From the NCBI RefSeq assembly GCF_051216895.1, contig NZ_JBPKAO010000009.1:62001-126000 (forward strand): a stretch of 64,000 nucleotides of DNA, in the 5' to 3' direction. A program made the translations under genes and the position numbers. Below are positions 41,305 to 49,116 of the stretch, one piece after another; positions within the stretch are counted from its first letter, which is position 1; the number at the start of each line of letters is the position of its first letter. The notes beneath the pieces were generated by a model. It worked only from the letters and a program-made list of their open reading frames with translations, was not told the DNA's origin and did not search any database. The DNA is from Aquipuribacter sp051216895 (GTDB taxonomy: Bacteria > Actinomycetota > Actinomycetes > Actinomycetales > JBBAYJ01).

Positions 41305-42636
41305 TCAGCCGCCGACCATCGCCGACCACAGGCCGGTGAAGTCGGGCAGGGTCTTCGCGGTCGTCGCGACGTCCTCGACGACGACACCGGGGACCCGGAG
41401 CCCGATCACGGCGCCCGTCGTGGCCATCCGGTGGTCGGCGTAGCTGTGCCAGCGCCCGCCGTGCAGGGGCCGGGGGGTGATGCGCAGCCCGTCGGGCAGG
41501 ACGTCGACCTCACCGCCCAGGCCGCGGATCTCGGCGGCCAGCGCCTCGAGCCGGTCGGTCTCGTGACCCCGCAGGTGACCGATGCCCCGCAACCGGCTGG
41601 GCGAGGTCGCCAGCGCCGCGAGACCCGCGACGGTGGGGGCGATCTCGCCGGAGTCGCCCAGGTCCAGGTCCACGCCGTAGACGTCGCCGTCGTGCGTGAC
41701 CGTCAGCATGTCGCGGTCGAGCCGGACGTCGGCGCCCATGGCGTCGAGGATGTCGCGCAACGAGTCACCGGCCTGCGTGGTCTGCTGCGGCCAGCCCGGC
41801 ACCCGGACCCGCCCGCCCGTGGCCAGCGCGGCCGCCAGGAACGGTCCCGCGTTGGACAGGTCGGGCTCGACGTCCACGTCCAGGCCGCCCACCGGGCCCG
41901 GTTCCACCCGCCAGAGCAGGTCGACCGAGTCGTCGACGACGACCCCGACGTCGCGCAGGTTCTCGACCGTCATCGCGATGTGGGGACGGGAGGGGACCGT
42001 GTCACCGACGTGGCGCACGGTCAGGCCGTCCGTCATCCGGGCCCCGGCCAGCAGCAACCCGGACAGGAACTGGCTGGAGGCGCCGGCGTCGAGGCTCACC
42101 TCGCCGCCCCGGGGTGGCGCGGTCGCCCGGATGGTCACCGGGAAGAACCCGTCGGTGTCCTCGATGTCCGCGCCGGCGTCGCGCAACGCCTGCAGCAGCG
42201 GGGCGATGGGCCGTTCGTGCAGCCGCGGGTCGCCGAACAGCCGGGCCGACCGACCGCTGACGGCCACCACGGCCGGCAGGAACCGCATCACGGTGCCGGC
42301 CAGGCCGCAGTCGATGTCGACCGGGTCCTGCGTCGTGGGAGCGCGGCGGGGGTCGGGTCGGGGGATGGGCGTGACCAGCCAGTCCGGCACCTCACCGTCG
42401 GGCGCCGGTCCGTCGACGACCACGGCGCCCAGCTGCCGCAGGGCCTGCGCCATGAGCAGGGTGTCCCGGGAGCGCAGCGGGGCACGCAGCCGGGACGGCT
42501 CGTCGGCCAGCGCCGCCAGCACGAGGTAGCGGTTGGTCAGGGACTTGGACCCGGGCAGGCGGACCGTGGCGTCCACGGGCCGGCCCGGGGTCGGCGCGGC
42601 CCAGCCGTCGGTCGCGCCGGGGACTTCAGACGTCAT
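41305..42636 (-). CDS. aroA: 3-phosphoshikimate 1-carboxyvinyltransferase
   Basis: A 443-residue EPSP synthase, the sixth step of the shikimate pathway. The phosphate-binding PGSKSLTNRYLVLAAL is at residue about 30, GLAGTVMRFLPAV at about 120, and the C-terminal DHRMATTGAVIGLRVPG completes the active site. It joins shikimate-3-phosphate and phosphoenolpyruvate in the cytoplasm. The GLAG loop differs from the GNAGT usual in E. coli and is common in actinobacterial enzymes. It is the first gene of the aroA-rsgA operon, with the DoxX-like gene only 15 nt upstream on the same strand. Confidence 0.94.
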   Translation of the reverse strand: MTSEVPGATDGWAAPTPGRPVDATVRLPGSKSLTNRYLVLAALADEPSRLRAPLRSRDTLLMAQALRQLGAVVVDGPAPDGEVPDWLVTPIPRPDPRRAPTTQDPVDIDCGLAGTVMRFLPAVVAVSGRSARLFGDPRLHERPIAPLLQALRDAGADIEDTDGFFPVTIRATAPPRGGEVSLDAGASSQFLSGLLLAGARMTDGLTVRHVGDTVPSRPHIAMTVENLRDVGVVVDDSVDLLWRVEPGPVGGLDVDVEPDLSNAGPFLAAALATGGRVRVPGWPQQTTQAGDSLRDILDAMGADVRLDRDMLTVTHDGDVYGVDLDLGDSGEIAPTVAGLAALATSPSRLRGIGHLRGHETDRLEALAAEIRGLGGEVDVLPDGLRITPRPLHGGRWHSYADHRMATTGAVIGLRVPGVVVEDVATTAKTLPDFTGLWSAMVGG

Positions 42637-42651
42637 CCGGGTGGGCCGGTC

Positions 42652-43239
42652 CTAGTCCTCGTCCCGCTCGCGCTCGAGCCTGGTCCGGGCCTTCTCGGCC
42701 TTGGCCTGCACCTTGAGGGCGTGCGCCTCGGCCTTCGCGGCCTCCTTGGCGTCCTTCTTGGCCTGCTTGCGCAGCTGCTTGCTGGAACGCTCCCGCTCCT
42801 CGGCCGCGTGCTCCGCCTCGACCGCCTTGCGGGTCTTGCGGGCGGCGCGCTCCGCGGCGTACGGGGTGTCGATGGTCAGCAGCAGACCCGCCAGCAGCCC
42901 CAGGTTCTTGGTGAACTGGACGCGCTGCGCCGCCCGCTCCTCCTTCGGGTACTCCCAGAAGGCGTGCCCGGCCAGCGTGGTCGGGACCAGCGAGCCGGCC
43001 AGGGCGAGCGCGGACAGCCGCGGCGCGAGCCCGGAGGCCAGACCCAGGCCGCCGCCGACCATGACGCCGGCGTTGAGCCGGGCCGCGAGCAGCGGGTCGT
43101 CCGGGGTGCCGAAGCGCTCGGCCGCGGCGTGGACCATGCCGGCGGCCAGCTTGGCCCGTGGCTCCGGGTTGCGCAGGGCGTCGACCCCGGAGTTGACGAA
43201 CACGGCGGCGAGAAGAGGGCGTGCGATCCGTCGGAACAT
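42652..43239 (-). CDS. DoxX-family membrane protein with charged tail
   Basis: A 195-residue protein. Residues 1-125 are a DoxX-like four-helix membrane unit (RRIARPLLAAVFVNSGVDAL, GVMVGGGLGLASGLAP, FTKNLGLLAGLLLTIDTP). The remaining 65 residues are a lysine/alanine/glutamate-rich coiled coil. The ATG is at 43239. It lies 15 nt before aroA and may share its transcript. The coiled tail is an addition to the usual DoxX length, suggesting a protein partner at the membrane. Confidence 0.75.
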   Translation of the reverse strand: MFRRIARPLLAAVFVNSGVDALRNPEPRAKLAAGMVHAAAERFGTPDDPLLAARLNAGVMVGGGLGLASGLAPRLSALALAGSLVPTTLAGHAFWEYPKEERAAQRVQFTKNLGLLAGLLLTIDTPYAAERAARKTRKAVEAEHAAEERERSSKQLRKQAKKDAKEAAKAEAHALKVQAKAEKARTRLERERDED

Positions 43240-43347
43240 GCGCCCATCCTGCCCGTCGTGGCCGGGTGACGCGACGTGTCGCGCGGACGGGCGCGCCGCC
43301 GGCCCCGTGCCGGTGGGTCGTCGGTGGGTCGTGCCAGGCTGTCGAGC

Positions 43348-44175
43348 ATGTGCGGGCGGTACGCGGCGAGCAGGAACCCCGACGACCTCGTCGAGGAGGT
43401 GATCGCCTCGGGCCTGCCCGTGGCACCCCCGTCCGAGGCCGACCGCCAGGCGCTCGCGCCGTCGTACAACGTCGCCCCGACCCAGCAGGTCGCCGCGGTG
43501 ATGGCGCCCCGCGCGGACCGGGAACCGGGGGCCGGTGGCGACGCGGCGGCCCCGCCCGCCCGGCTGCGCGCGATGAGGTGGGGGCTGGTGCCGTCCTGGG
43601 CCAAGGACCCCACGGTCGGCAACCGGATGATCAACGCGCGCGTCGAGACCGTCACCGAGAAGCCGGCCTACCGACGGCTGGTCGGCTCCCGCCGCTGCCT
43701 GCTGCCGGCCGACGGCTGGTTCGAGTGGCAGGTGGTCCCGCCGGAGCGCAGCGGCACCGGCAAGGCCCGCAAGCAGCCGTTCTTCATGTCGCCGCTCGAC
43801 GGCGGGCTGACCGGCCTGGCCGGGCTGTACTCGTGGTGGCGCGACCCCGACGTCGCGGACGACGAGGACCCCGCGGCGTGGCTGGGCACCGTCACGGTGC
43901 TGACCACGGACGCGGAGCCCGGGCTGCGGGCGGTCCACGACCGGATGCCGGTCGTGCTGCCCGCAGGGCACTGGGCCGCATGGGTGGACCGGGACGTGAG
44001 TGCCGTCGACGCCCTGGCGCTCGCGGCCGAGGTCCCCGAAGGCCGCTTCGCCGCGGTGCCCGTGCAGACCGCGGTGGGCAACGTGCGCAACGACAGCCCG
44101 GCCCTGATGGCCCGGCCCGAGGACTCCGACCTGGTGGGCGTCGTGGACCCGATGACGGGACAGCTGTTCGGCTAG
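43348..44175 (+). CDS. SOS response-associated (SRAP/YedK) peptidase family protein
   Basis: A 275-residue HMCES/YedK-like protein. The catalytic cysteine is residue 2 in MCGRYA, exposed after removal of the initiator Met; other active-site parts are SYNVAPTQ, the GWFEW glutamate segment and AVHDRMPVVL. The family crosslinks to abasic sites in single-stranded DNA, protecting them from breakage. The ATG at 43348 is required because the cysteine must come second; upstream in-frame starts are rejected. It lies directly upstream of the sigR promoter region. Confidence 0.93.
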   Translation: MCGRYAASRNPDDLVEEVIASGLPVAPPSEADRQALAPSYNVAPTQQVAAVMAPRADREPGAGGDAAAPPARLRAMRWGLVPSWAKDPTVGNRMINARVETVTEKPAYRRLVGSRRCLLPADGWFEWQVVPPERSGTGKARKQPFFMSPLDGGLTGLAGLYSWWRDPDVADDEDPAAWLGTVTVLTTDAEPGLRAVHDRMPVVLPAGHWAAWVDRDVSAVDALALAAEVPEGRFAAVPVQTAVGNVRNDSPALMARPEDSDLVGVVDPMTGQLFG

Positions 44176-44214
44176 GTCCGCCGCGCCCCCGGGCGGAGCC
44201 CTGGGGCCACCGGT

Positions 44215-44241
44215 GGGAACAGCCTCACCGGGGTCACTGTT
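44215..44241 (+). promoter_or_regulatory. SigR-type autoregulatory promoter of sigR
   Basis: GGGAAC at 44215-44220 and GTT at 44239-44241 are spaced by 18 nt, the known SigR/SigH recognition pattern. Transcription would begin near 44248, just before the GGAGG of the longer SigR frame, as in the Streptomyces model of an autoregulated promoter giving a longer isoform. Confidence 0.8.
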
Positions 44242-44256
44242 GCCCCGGAGGTGATG

Positions 44257-44976
44257 ATGGAGAAGTCGAGGAGCGGGGTGGACGACGGCCCCCGGCGCGC
44301 CGGTATCCCGGTTCGGCCGATAGCCTGGCCGACCATGGACTCCGACACCGACCGGGCTCCCGAGGAGACCGCCGACGAGCGCCGCGTCCGCTTCGAGACC
44401 GATGCGCTGCAGTACGTCGACCAGCTGTACAGCGCGGCGCTGCGGATGACCCGCAACCCGACCGACGCCGAGGACCTGGTCCAGGAGGCCTTCGCGAAGG
44501 CGTTCGCCGCCTTCCACCAGTACCGCCCGGGCACGAACCTCAAGGCCTGGCTGTACCGGATCCTGACCAACGCGTACATCAACTCCTACCGCAAGAAGCA
44601 GCGGCAGCCGCAGCAGCAGCAGGCGGACGAGATCGCCGACTGGCAGCTGGCCCGGGCGGAGTCGCACACCTCCTCCGGCCTGCGCTCGGCCGAGGTGGAG
44701 GCCCTGGACGCGCTCCCGGACTCCGACGTCAAGCAGGCCCTCCAGTCCATCCCCGAGGACTTCCGGATGGCGGTCTACTACGCCGACGTCGAGGGCTTCG
44801 CGTACAAGGAGATCGCCGAGATCATGGGTACGCCCATCGGGACGGTGATGTCGCGGCTGCACCGCGGGCGTCGGCAGCTGCGCGAGCTGCTCACCGACTA
44901 CGCGCTGGAGCGGGGCTTCATCCGCCCGGCGACCGACGCTCCTGCGGACCCGGAGAACGTGGAGGTGACCCGATGA
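44257..44976 (+). CDS. sigR: RNA polymerase sigma factor SigR (ECF, oxidative stress)
   Basis: A 239-residue ECF sigma factor directing the thiol-oxidative-stress regulon. Region 2 is YVDQLYSAALRMTRNPTDAE and NLKAWLYRILTNAYINSYRKK; region 4 is FAYKEIAEIMGTPIGTVMSR and LHRGRRQLREL. The ATG at 44257 has GGAGG five bases upstream. A second ATG at 44335 (MDSDTDRAPE) gives 213 residues, matching the usual SigR length, so two isoforms may exist as in Streptomyces. A SigR-type promoter lies at 44215. The stop overlaps rsrA by 4 nt. Confidence 0.94.
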   Translation: MEKSRSGVDDGPRRAGIPVRPIAWPTMDSDTDRAPEETADERRVRFETDALQYVDQLYSAALRMTRNPTDAEDLVQEAFAKAFAAFHQYRPGTNLKAWLYRILTNAYINSYRKKQRQPQQQQADEIADWQLARAESHTSSGLRSAEVEALDALPDSDVKQALQSIPEDFRMAVYYADVEGFAYKEIAEIMGTPIGTVMSRLHRGRRQLRELLTDYALERGFIRPATDAPADPENVEVTR

Positions 44977-45239
44977 GCTGCGGCAACCCCCACGAGACCG
45001 ACTGCGTCGACGCCATCGACAAGCTGTACGAGTTCATCGACGGCGAGCTGACCCCCGACGTCAAGCACAAGATCTCCGTCCACCTCGAGGAGTGCGCCCC
45101 CTGCCTGGACCAGGCGGACATCGAGCGGGCGGTCAAGGCGCTGGTGTCGCGCTCGTGCCACGACCGGGCGCCGGGCGGGCTGCGGGAGCGCATCCTGGGC
45201 CGCCTCGACGAGGCCCGTCAGCAGGCCAACGAGGCCTAG
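44973..45239 (+). CDS. rsrA: Zinc-binding anti-sigma factor RsrA
   Basis: An 88-residue ZAS-family anti-sigma factor. The zinc/redox motif H-x3-C-x2-C is HLEECAPC, with an early cysteine pair (SCGNPHETDC). In the family, disulfide stress expels zinc and releases SigR. Its ATG overlaps the sigR stop, so the two are made together. It is followed by a 17-bp terminator hairpin at 45284-45320. Confidence 0.95.
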   Translation: MSCGNPHETDCVDAIDKLYEFIDGELTPDVKHKISVHLEECAPCLDQADIERAVKALVSRSCHDRAPGGLRERILGRLDEARQQANEA

Positions 45240-45283
45240 GGCCACCGCACGCCCCCAGGCACGCCCGGGGGGACCACGACGCA

Positions 45284-45320
45284 GCGAGGGGCCGGCACCG
45301 TGACGGTGCCGGCCCCTCGC
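45284..45320. terminator. Bidirectional terminator, 17-bp stem
   Basis: GCGAGGGGCCGGCACCG (45284-45300) pairs perfectly with CGGTGCCGGCCCCTCGC (45304-45320) around TGA, between rsrA and the converging bL37 gene. Confidence 0.85.
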
Positions 45321-45335
45321 TGTCTGCGCCCGGAC

Positions 45336-45410
45336 TCAGGCGTTGGGCTTCTTGCCGTGGTTCGCGCCGTTCTTCTTGCGGGCGCGACGCTTACGAGCAC
45401 GCTTGCTCAT
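45336..45410 (-). CDS. 50S ribosomal protein bL37
   Basis: A 24-residue, strongly basic peptide: MSKRARKRRARKKNGANHG plus KKPNA. This matches the actinobacterial bL37 protein, which has the same length and the ANHG-K-PNA ending and was first seen in mycobacterial ribosome structures. The start at 45410 is the only ATG. Its location beside rsrA is recurrent in actinomycetes as far as I recall. The gene is too short for many gene finders. Confidence 0.85.
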   Translation of the reverse strand: MSKRARKRRARKKNGANHGKKPNA

Positions 45411-45480
45411 ACGGGGCCTCCTCTCGTGTCCGCACGGTCCCTCGTCCTGTCGACGGGTCCCGGTCCGGCACGATGGTCCC

Positions 45481-45693
45481 ATGGAAGAAGTGCGCGCCGA
45501 GATGGTGGCCAACGTCCTCGTCGTCAACGTGGCCGTGGGGGACGTCGTCAACCCGGCGACCGAGCTCGTGCTGCTGGAGTCGATGAAGATGGAGATCCCC
45601 GTCCTGCCGGAGCACGGGGGCCGGGTCTCCCGGGTGGCCGTGGAGGCAGGCGACGTCGTGCAGGAGGGGGACCTGCTGGTCGTCCTGGACTGA
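45481..45693 (+). CDS. Biotin/lipoyl carrier protein
   Basis: A 70-residue attachment domain. LLESMKMEIPVLPEHGGRV carries the ESMKM motif, where the lysine is biotinylated, and the second half (VAVEAGDVVQEGDLLVVLD) completes the hammerhead fold. A free-standing biotinyl domain typically serves an acyl-CoA carboxylase or works as an accessory; no carboxylase subunit is adjacent here. The ATG at 45481 is divergent from bL37. Confidence 0.92.
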   Translation: MEEVRAEMVANVLVVNVAVGDVVNPATELVLLESMKMEIPVLPEHGGRVSRVAVEAGDVVQEGDLLVVLD

Positions 45694-45748
45694 CCCGCGG
45701 GCCCGGCCTACGATCTGGTCCTGGCTGGGGTGACCGGAGGTGGTCGGA

Positions 45749-46261
45749 GTGGCGCAGGGACCCGACCGTGCCACCGTCGAGGCGCTGGCCAGGGACCTGC
45801 TCGCCGACGTCTCCCCGGCCGAGCTGCCGCTGTTCCGGGCCACCGCGGACTCCTACTTCGCCGACCCGGACCGTGCGCTGTCCGCCCGGGGGCGCTCGGA
45901 CGAGCCGCTGGGGTTCGGGATCGAGGCCGCGGTCACCCTGGTCGGGCCGTTCGCCCTCGACCTGGTGCGACGGGTCCTGACGTCGCTGACCGACCGGGTC
46001 GGCGACGCCCTGGCCGAGGCCGTCGCCCGGCGCCTGCACCGCCGACGCGAGGCGACCGGGACCGGCTCACCCACCGGGGCCCGGACGGTCGGGGAGGCCG
46101 CGGGTCAGACGCCGTCGGGGGAGCCCGAGCGCCTGGACCCCGCCCAGCTGGGCCTGCTGCGCCAGGTCGCCGAGGAGGAGGCCCGACGGATGCAGCTCCC
46201 GCCGGAGCGGGCCCAGCGGCTGGCCGACGCCCTCGTGGCCTCCATCGCCACCCGGGTGTAG
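45749..46261 (+). CDS. Hypothetical protein, helical
   Basis: A 170-residue protein without a recognised family. It is largely helical, with a central stretch (GFGIEAAVTLVGPFALDLVRRVLTSLTDRVG) that is amphipathic to weakly hydrophobic, and a C-terminal helix (LRQVAEEEARRMQLPPERAQRLADALV). The GTG at 45749 has GGAGG eight bases upstream; a GTG at 45740 is possible. It ends 6 nt before the M48 protease gene and is probably in its operon, so an accessory membrane role is suggested but unproven. Confidence 0.6.
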   Translation: MAQGPDRATVEALARDLLADVSPAELPLFRATADSYFADPDRALSARGRSDEPLGFGIEAAVTLVGPFALDLVRRVLTSLTDRVGDALAEAVARRLHRRREATGTGSPTGARTVGEAAGQTPSGEPERLDPAQLGLLRQVAEEEARRMQLPPERAQRLADALVASIATRV

Positions 46262-46267
46262 GCACGC

Positions 46268-49036
46268 GTGGGTCCGCCGGGGCCGGCCGGGCCGGCCGCC
46301 GTCGCCGACCCCGCGGGGCCGTGGCGCACCTCGGCGGTGATCGACCCCCGGGCGCTGCCCTCCGACACCTCGGTCCGGTTCCTGCTCCTGCTCGCCGCGG
46401 TCGTCTCCGCGACGCTGTACCTGTACACCGCGCTGTGGTTCACGCTGCGCGGGGACACCTTCCTGGACGTCGTCGCCCGGTGCGGGCTGGAGGCCGGGGA
46501 GCTGGCGGCGGGCTCCGCCACGGACACGGCGCTGGTGCTGGCCGAGCAGACGGCGTGCCGCTCCGGGGTGTCGCGGGAGCAGGCGCTGTCCTCGCTGGTC
46601 GGTACGACGATGGTGCTGGCGGCGGCGTACGGGCTGTACCGGTTGCTGCCGCTGTGGCGGACCCGGCGGGCCCACCTGGTCCGCCTCGACGAGGTGGACG
46701 GCGCGTCCCTGCACGCCGCGGTGGAGCAGGAGGCCCGGCGCGTCGGGCTGCGGCGGCTGCCCACGGTGCTGGTGGACGTGTCGAACCCCGCCGTGCAGGG
46801 GTTCGTGTTCGGCACCTCGCGGCACCCGCGGCTGGGCGTGACCGGGGGGCTCGTCGTCCTGCAGGTGACCGACCCGGCCGCGTTCCGGGCGGTGCTGCGT
46901 CACGAGCTGGCCCACCTGGCCAACCGGGACGTGCCGTGGGCCTACTACACGGTGTCGGTGTGGTGGGCGTTCGTCGGGCTCGCGCTGGTGCCGGTGGTGG
47001 CCGTCCTGGCGGTCTCCGACCTGGCCTACGTGCTCCGGCTCGGCTGGCGGACGCTGGTGCTGAGCGTGCTGGTGCTGCTGCTGCGCAACGCCGTCCTGCG
47101 CGCCCGCGAGGCCTACGCGGACGCCCGGGCGGCCGGGTGGGGGTCGGCCGGGGACCTCGACCGGGTGCTCGCCCTGGCCCAGGCCGCCGACCCCCGGGAG
47201 GCCCCCCGGCACCGCCGGGCCCTGCGGCGCCACCCCGCGCCGCAGGAGCGTCGCCGGCTGCTGCGCGACCCCGACGGCCTGCTGAGGACCGAGGCACCCA
47301 TCGCCCTCGCGGCCGGCATCGTCACCGGCAGCTCGTTCGAGTCGCTGGAGTCGGTGGTCGTCCTGCTGCTGCCGTCCGCCCTGGCGCTGTGGCTGCCGGC
47401 GCTGCTGGTCGCGCCGCTGCTCGCGGTGGTGCTGTGCGTCGCGGCGTGGCGCACCGGTCTGCGCGACACCGTCCGCGGGACCCGGGGCCGTGTTGCCGGC
47501 CCGCTGGCCGTGGGGGCCGGGCTGGGCCTGGCCCTGGGGCCCCTGCTGTCGTTCGAGGCCGCCGCCGGCGCCGTGGTCCAGGGTCCCGTCGGTGCCGTGG
47601 GCTACGTGGTGTGGGGGGCCGGGGTGGCGGTCGTGGTCGGACTGCTCTGCCGGTACGCGGTCGACGTGGGTCGGCTCGCCGTCCGCTCCGCCCTCGACGC
47701 CCCGACGCCCGTCCCGCTGCTGCTGACCCAGGTCGGCGCGGTGTCGGTGGCCGTCGCGGCGCTGCTGGCCTACGGCCACGTCTCGCTGCTCACGCTGGCC
47801 TCGGGCGAACCGCTGCTGGCGGTGACCGGCGTGGGGCTGCTCGCCGTGCTGCCCGCCTGGTTCGGCGACGACGGCCTCCTGGTCGGCCTCGTCGCGGCGG
47901 CGCTGCTGGTGCCCGCGCTGCTCGTGACGGCGGTTCGGCTCGCCCGGTCGCGACGTGACGGGCACGGGCCCCTGGCGGCCGCGGCGGCGGCGGGGCCGCG
48001 GGCGGTCGAGCAGGCGGCGGCAGGCTGGGCCTGGCGGGGGCCTCCCGCGCGGTTGTCGCCCGACCCGGTCCCCGTGCTGGTCCCGGCGCTGTCCGTGGCA
48101 GCGGTCGTCGGCCTCGCGGCGGCGGGCTGGCACGTCGTCCTGCGCCTCGCCGGGGCGGTCCTGCTGGAGGAGGACACCTGGCGCAGCGACGACTACGCGC
48201 TGGTGCTGGGCGTCGGCACGGTGGCGGTCCTGGCCGCGGCGGCGGTGGTCGGCTCCGGCGCGGTCGTGCTGCTCCTGCCGTCGCGCTGGTGGGCGCTGGG
48301 TCTGCTGGGTGCCCCGGCGGCCGTGCTCGCCGGCGGGGCCGGGGTGCTGCTCGCGCAGTGGGCGGCCGGCTGCGGCCTGCTCCCTCGTGCGGGTCCTCGT
48401 GACTGCAGCCCCCCGGCGCCGGAGACGCTGGGCCTGGTGCTGGTGCAGCCGCTGGCCTACTCCTGCCTGTGGGTGCTGCTGGGCGTCGCGGCCCTGGGGA
48501 CGCTCCGCGGCCTCACGGCTGCCCCGTCGGACGCCCAGGGTCCCGCCCGACCCCGCCCCGGCTCTCGTCGTGTCGTCGTGGTGGGGCTGCTGGGGCTGCT
48601 GCTGGTGGCGGTGCCGGGGGTGGCGGCGACGGGCTTCGTGGCCGCCACCGAGGTCCAGGTGGTCGCCGGACCGGGCTACGTCGTCACGGTGCCCCCGCCG
48701 TGGCAGTCCCGGGCGGGCGCGCAGGAGGGGGCCTCGCCGACCTTCGTGACCATCAACCAGCGGCTCCGGGTCGAGCTCGGACCGCTGGGGCCGGGCGGGG
48801 CCGCGGGCGGGGAGGACGGCCAGGCGGGTCGTGGTCGGGACGGTCCCCTGGTCGGCGGGCTGCCGAGCCGGCTGGTGGGGGAGCGGCAGGAGGGTCCCCT
48901 GGTCGAGCGGTCCTACGAGGTGCTGACCCCGTCCGGGCCCTACCGGCTGAGGGTGGTGGGGGCCCCGGCGTCGATGACCGGCACCGGGCAGCAGGAGCTG
49001 GAGCTGCTGCTGTCCGGCGTCGAGTGGACGGGGTGA
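46268..49036 (+). CDS. M48-family membrane metallopeptidase
   Basis: A 922-residue polytopic protein. HELAHLANRD (about residue 216) is the zinc-binding HExxH motif of M48 (HtpX/Ste24-like) proteases, placed after two helices, and EAYADARAA (about 275) supplies the third ligand glutamate. The region beyond 350 adds perhaps ten more helices and an extracytoplasmic C-terminal domain (residues 790-922), making it much larger than HtpX (about 290). It may sense or process envelope proteins. The GTG at 46268 follows the hypothetical gene by 6 nt. Confidence 0.75.
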   Translation: MGPPGPAGPAAVADPAGPWRTSAVIDPRALPSDTSVRFLLLLAAVVSATLYLYTALWFTLRGDTFLDVVARCGLEAGELAAGSATDTALVLAEQTACRSGVSREQALSSLVGTTMVLAAAYGLYRLLPLWRTRRAHLVRLDEVDGASLHAAVEQEARRVGLRRLPTVLVDVSNPAVQGFVFGTSRHPRLGVTGGLVVLQVTDPAAFRAVLRHELAHLANRDVPWAYYTVSVWWAFVGLALVPVVAVLAVSDLAYVLRLGWRTLVLSVLVLLLRNAVLRAREAYADARAAGWGSAGDLDRVLALAQAADPREAPRHRRALRRHPAPQERRRLLRDPDGLLRTEAPIALAAGIVTGSSFESLESVVVLLLPSALALWLPALLVAPLLAVVLCVAAWRTGLRDTVRGTRGRVAGPLAVGAGLGLALGPLLSFEAAAGAVVQGPVGAVGYVVWGAGVAVVVGLLCRYAVDVGRLAVRSALDAPTPVPLLLTQVGAVSVAVAALLAYGHVSLLTLASGEPLLAVTGVGLLAVLPAWFGDDGLLVGLVAAALLVPALLVTAVRLARSRRDGHGPLAAAAAAGPRAVEQAAAGWAWRGPPARLSPDPVPVLVPALSVAAVVGLAAAGWHVVLRLAGAVLLEEDTWRSDDYALVLGVGTVAVLAAAAVVGSGAVVLLLPSRWWALGLLGAPAAVLAGGAGVLLAQWAAGCGLLPRAGPRDCSPPAPETLGLVLVQPLAYSCLWVLLGVAALGTLRGLTAAPSDAQGPARPRPGSRRVVVVGLLGLLLVAVPGVAATGFVAATEVQVVAGPGYVVTVPPPWQSRAGAQEGASPTFVTINQRLRVELGPLGPGGAAGGEDGQAGRGRDGPLVGGLPSRLVGERQEGPLVERSYEVLTPSGPYRLRVVGAPASMTGTGQQELELLLSGVEWTG

Positions 49037-49116
49037 GCGGTGCGGTGGCGGGATGGGGCCGGTGAGCTGGGACGTCGGCGGTCAAGGCCGCCGGGTCGGC
49101 TGCCGATGACGATGGG

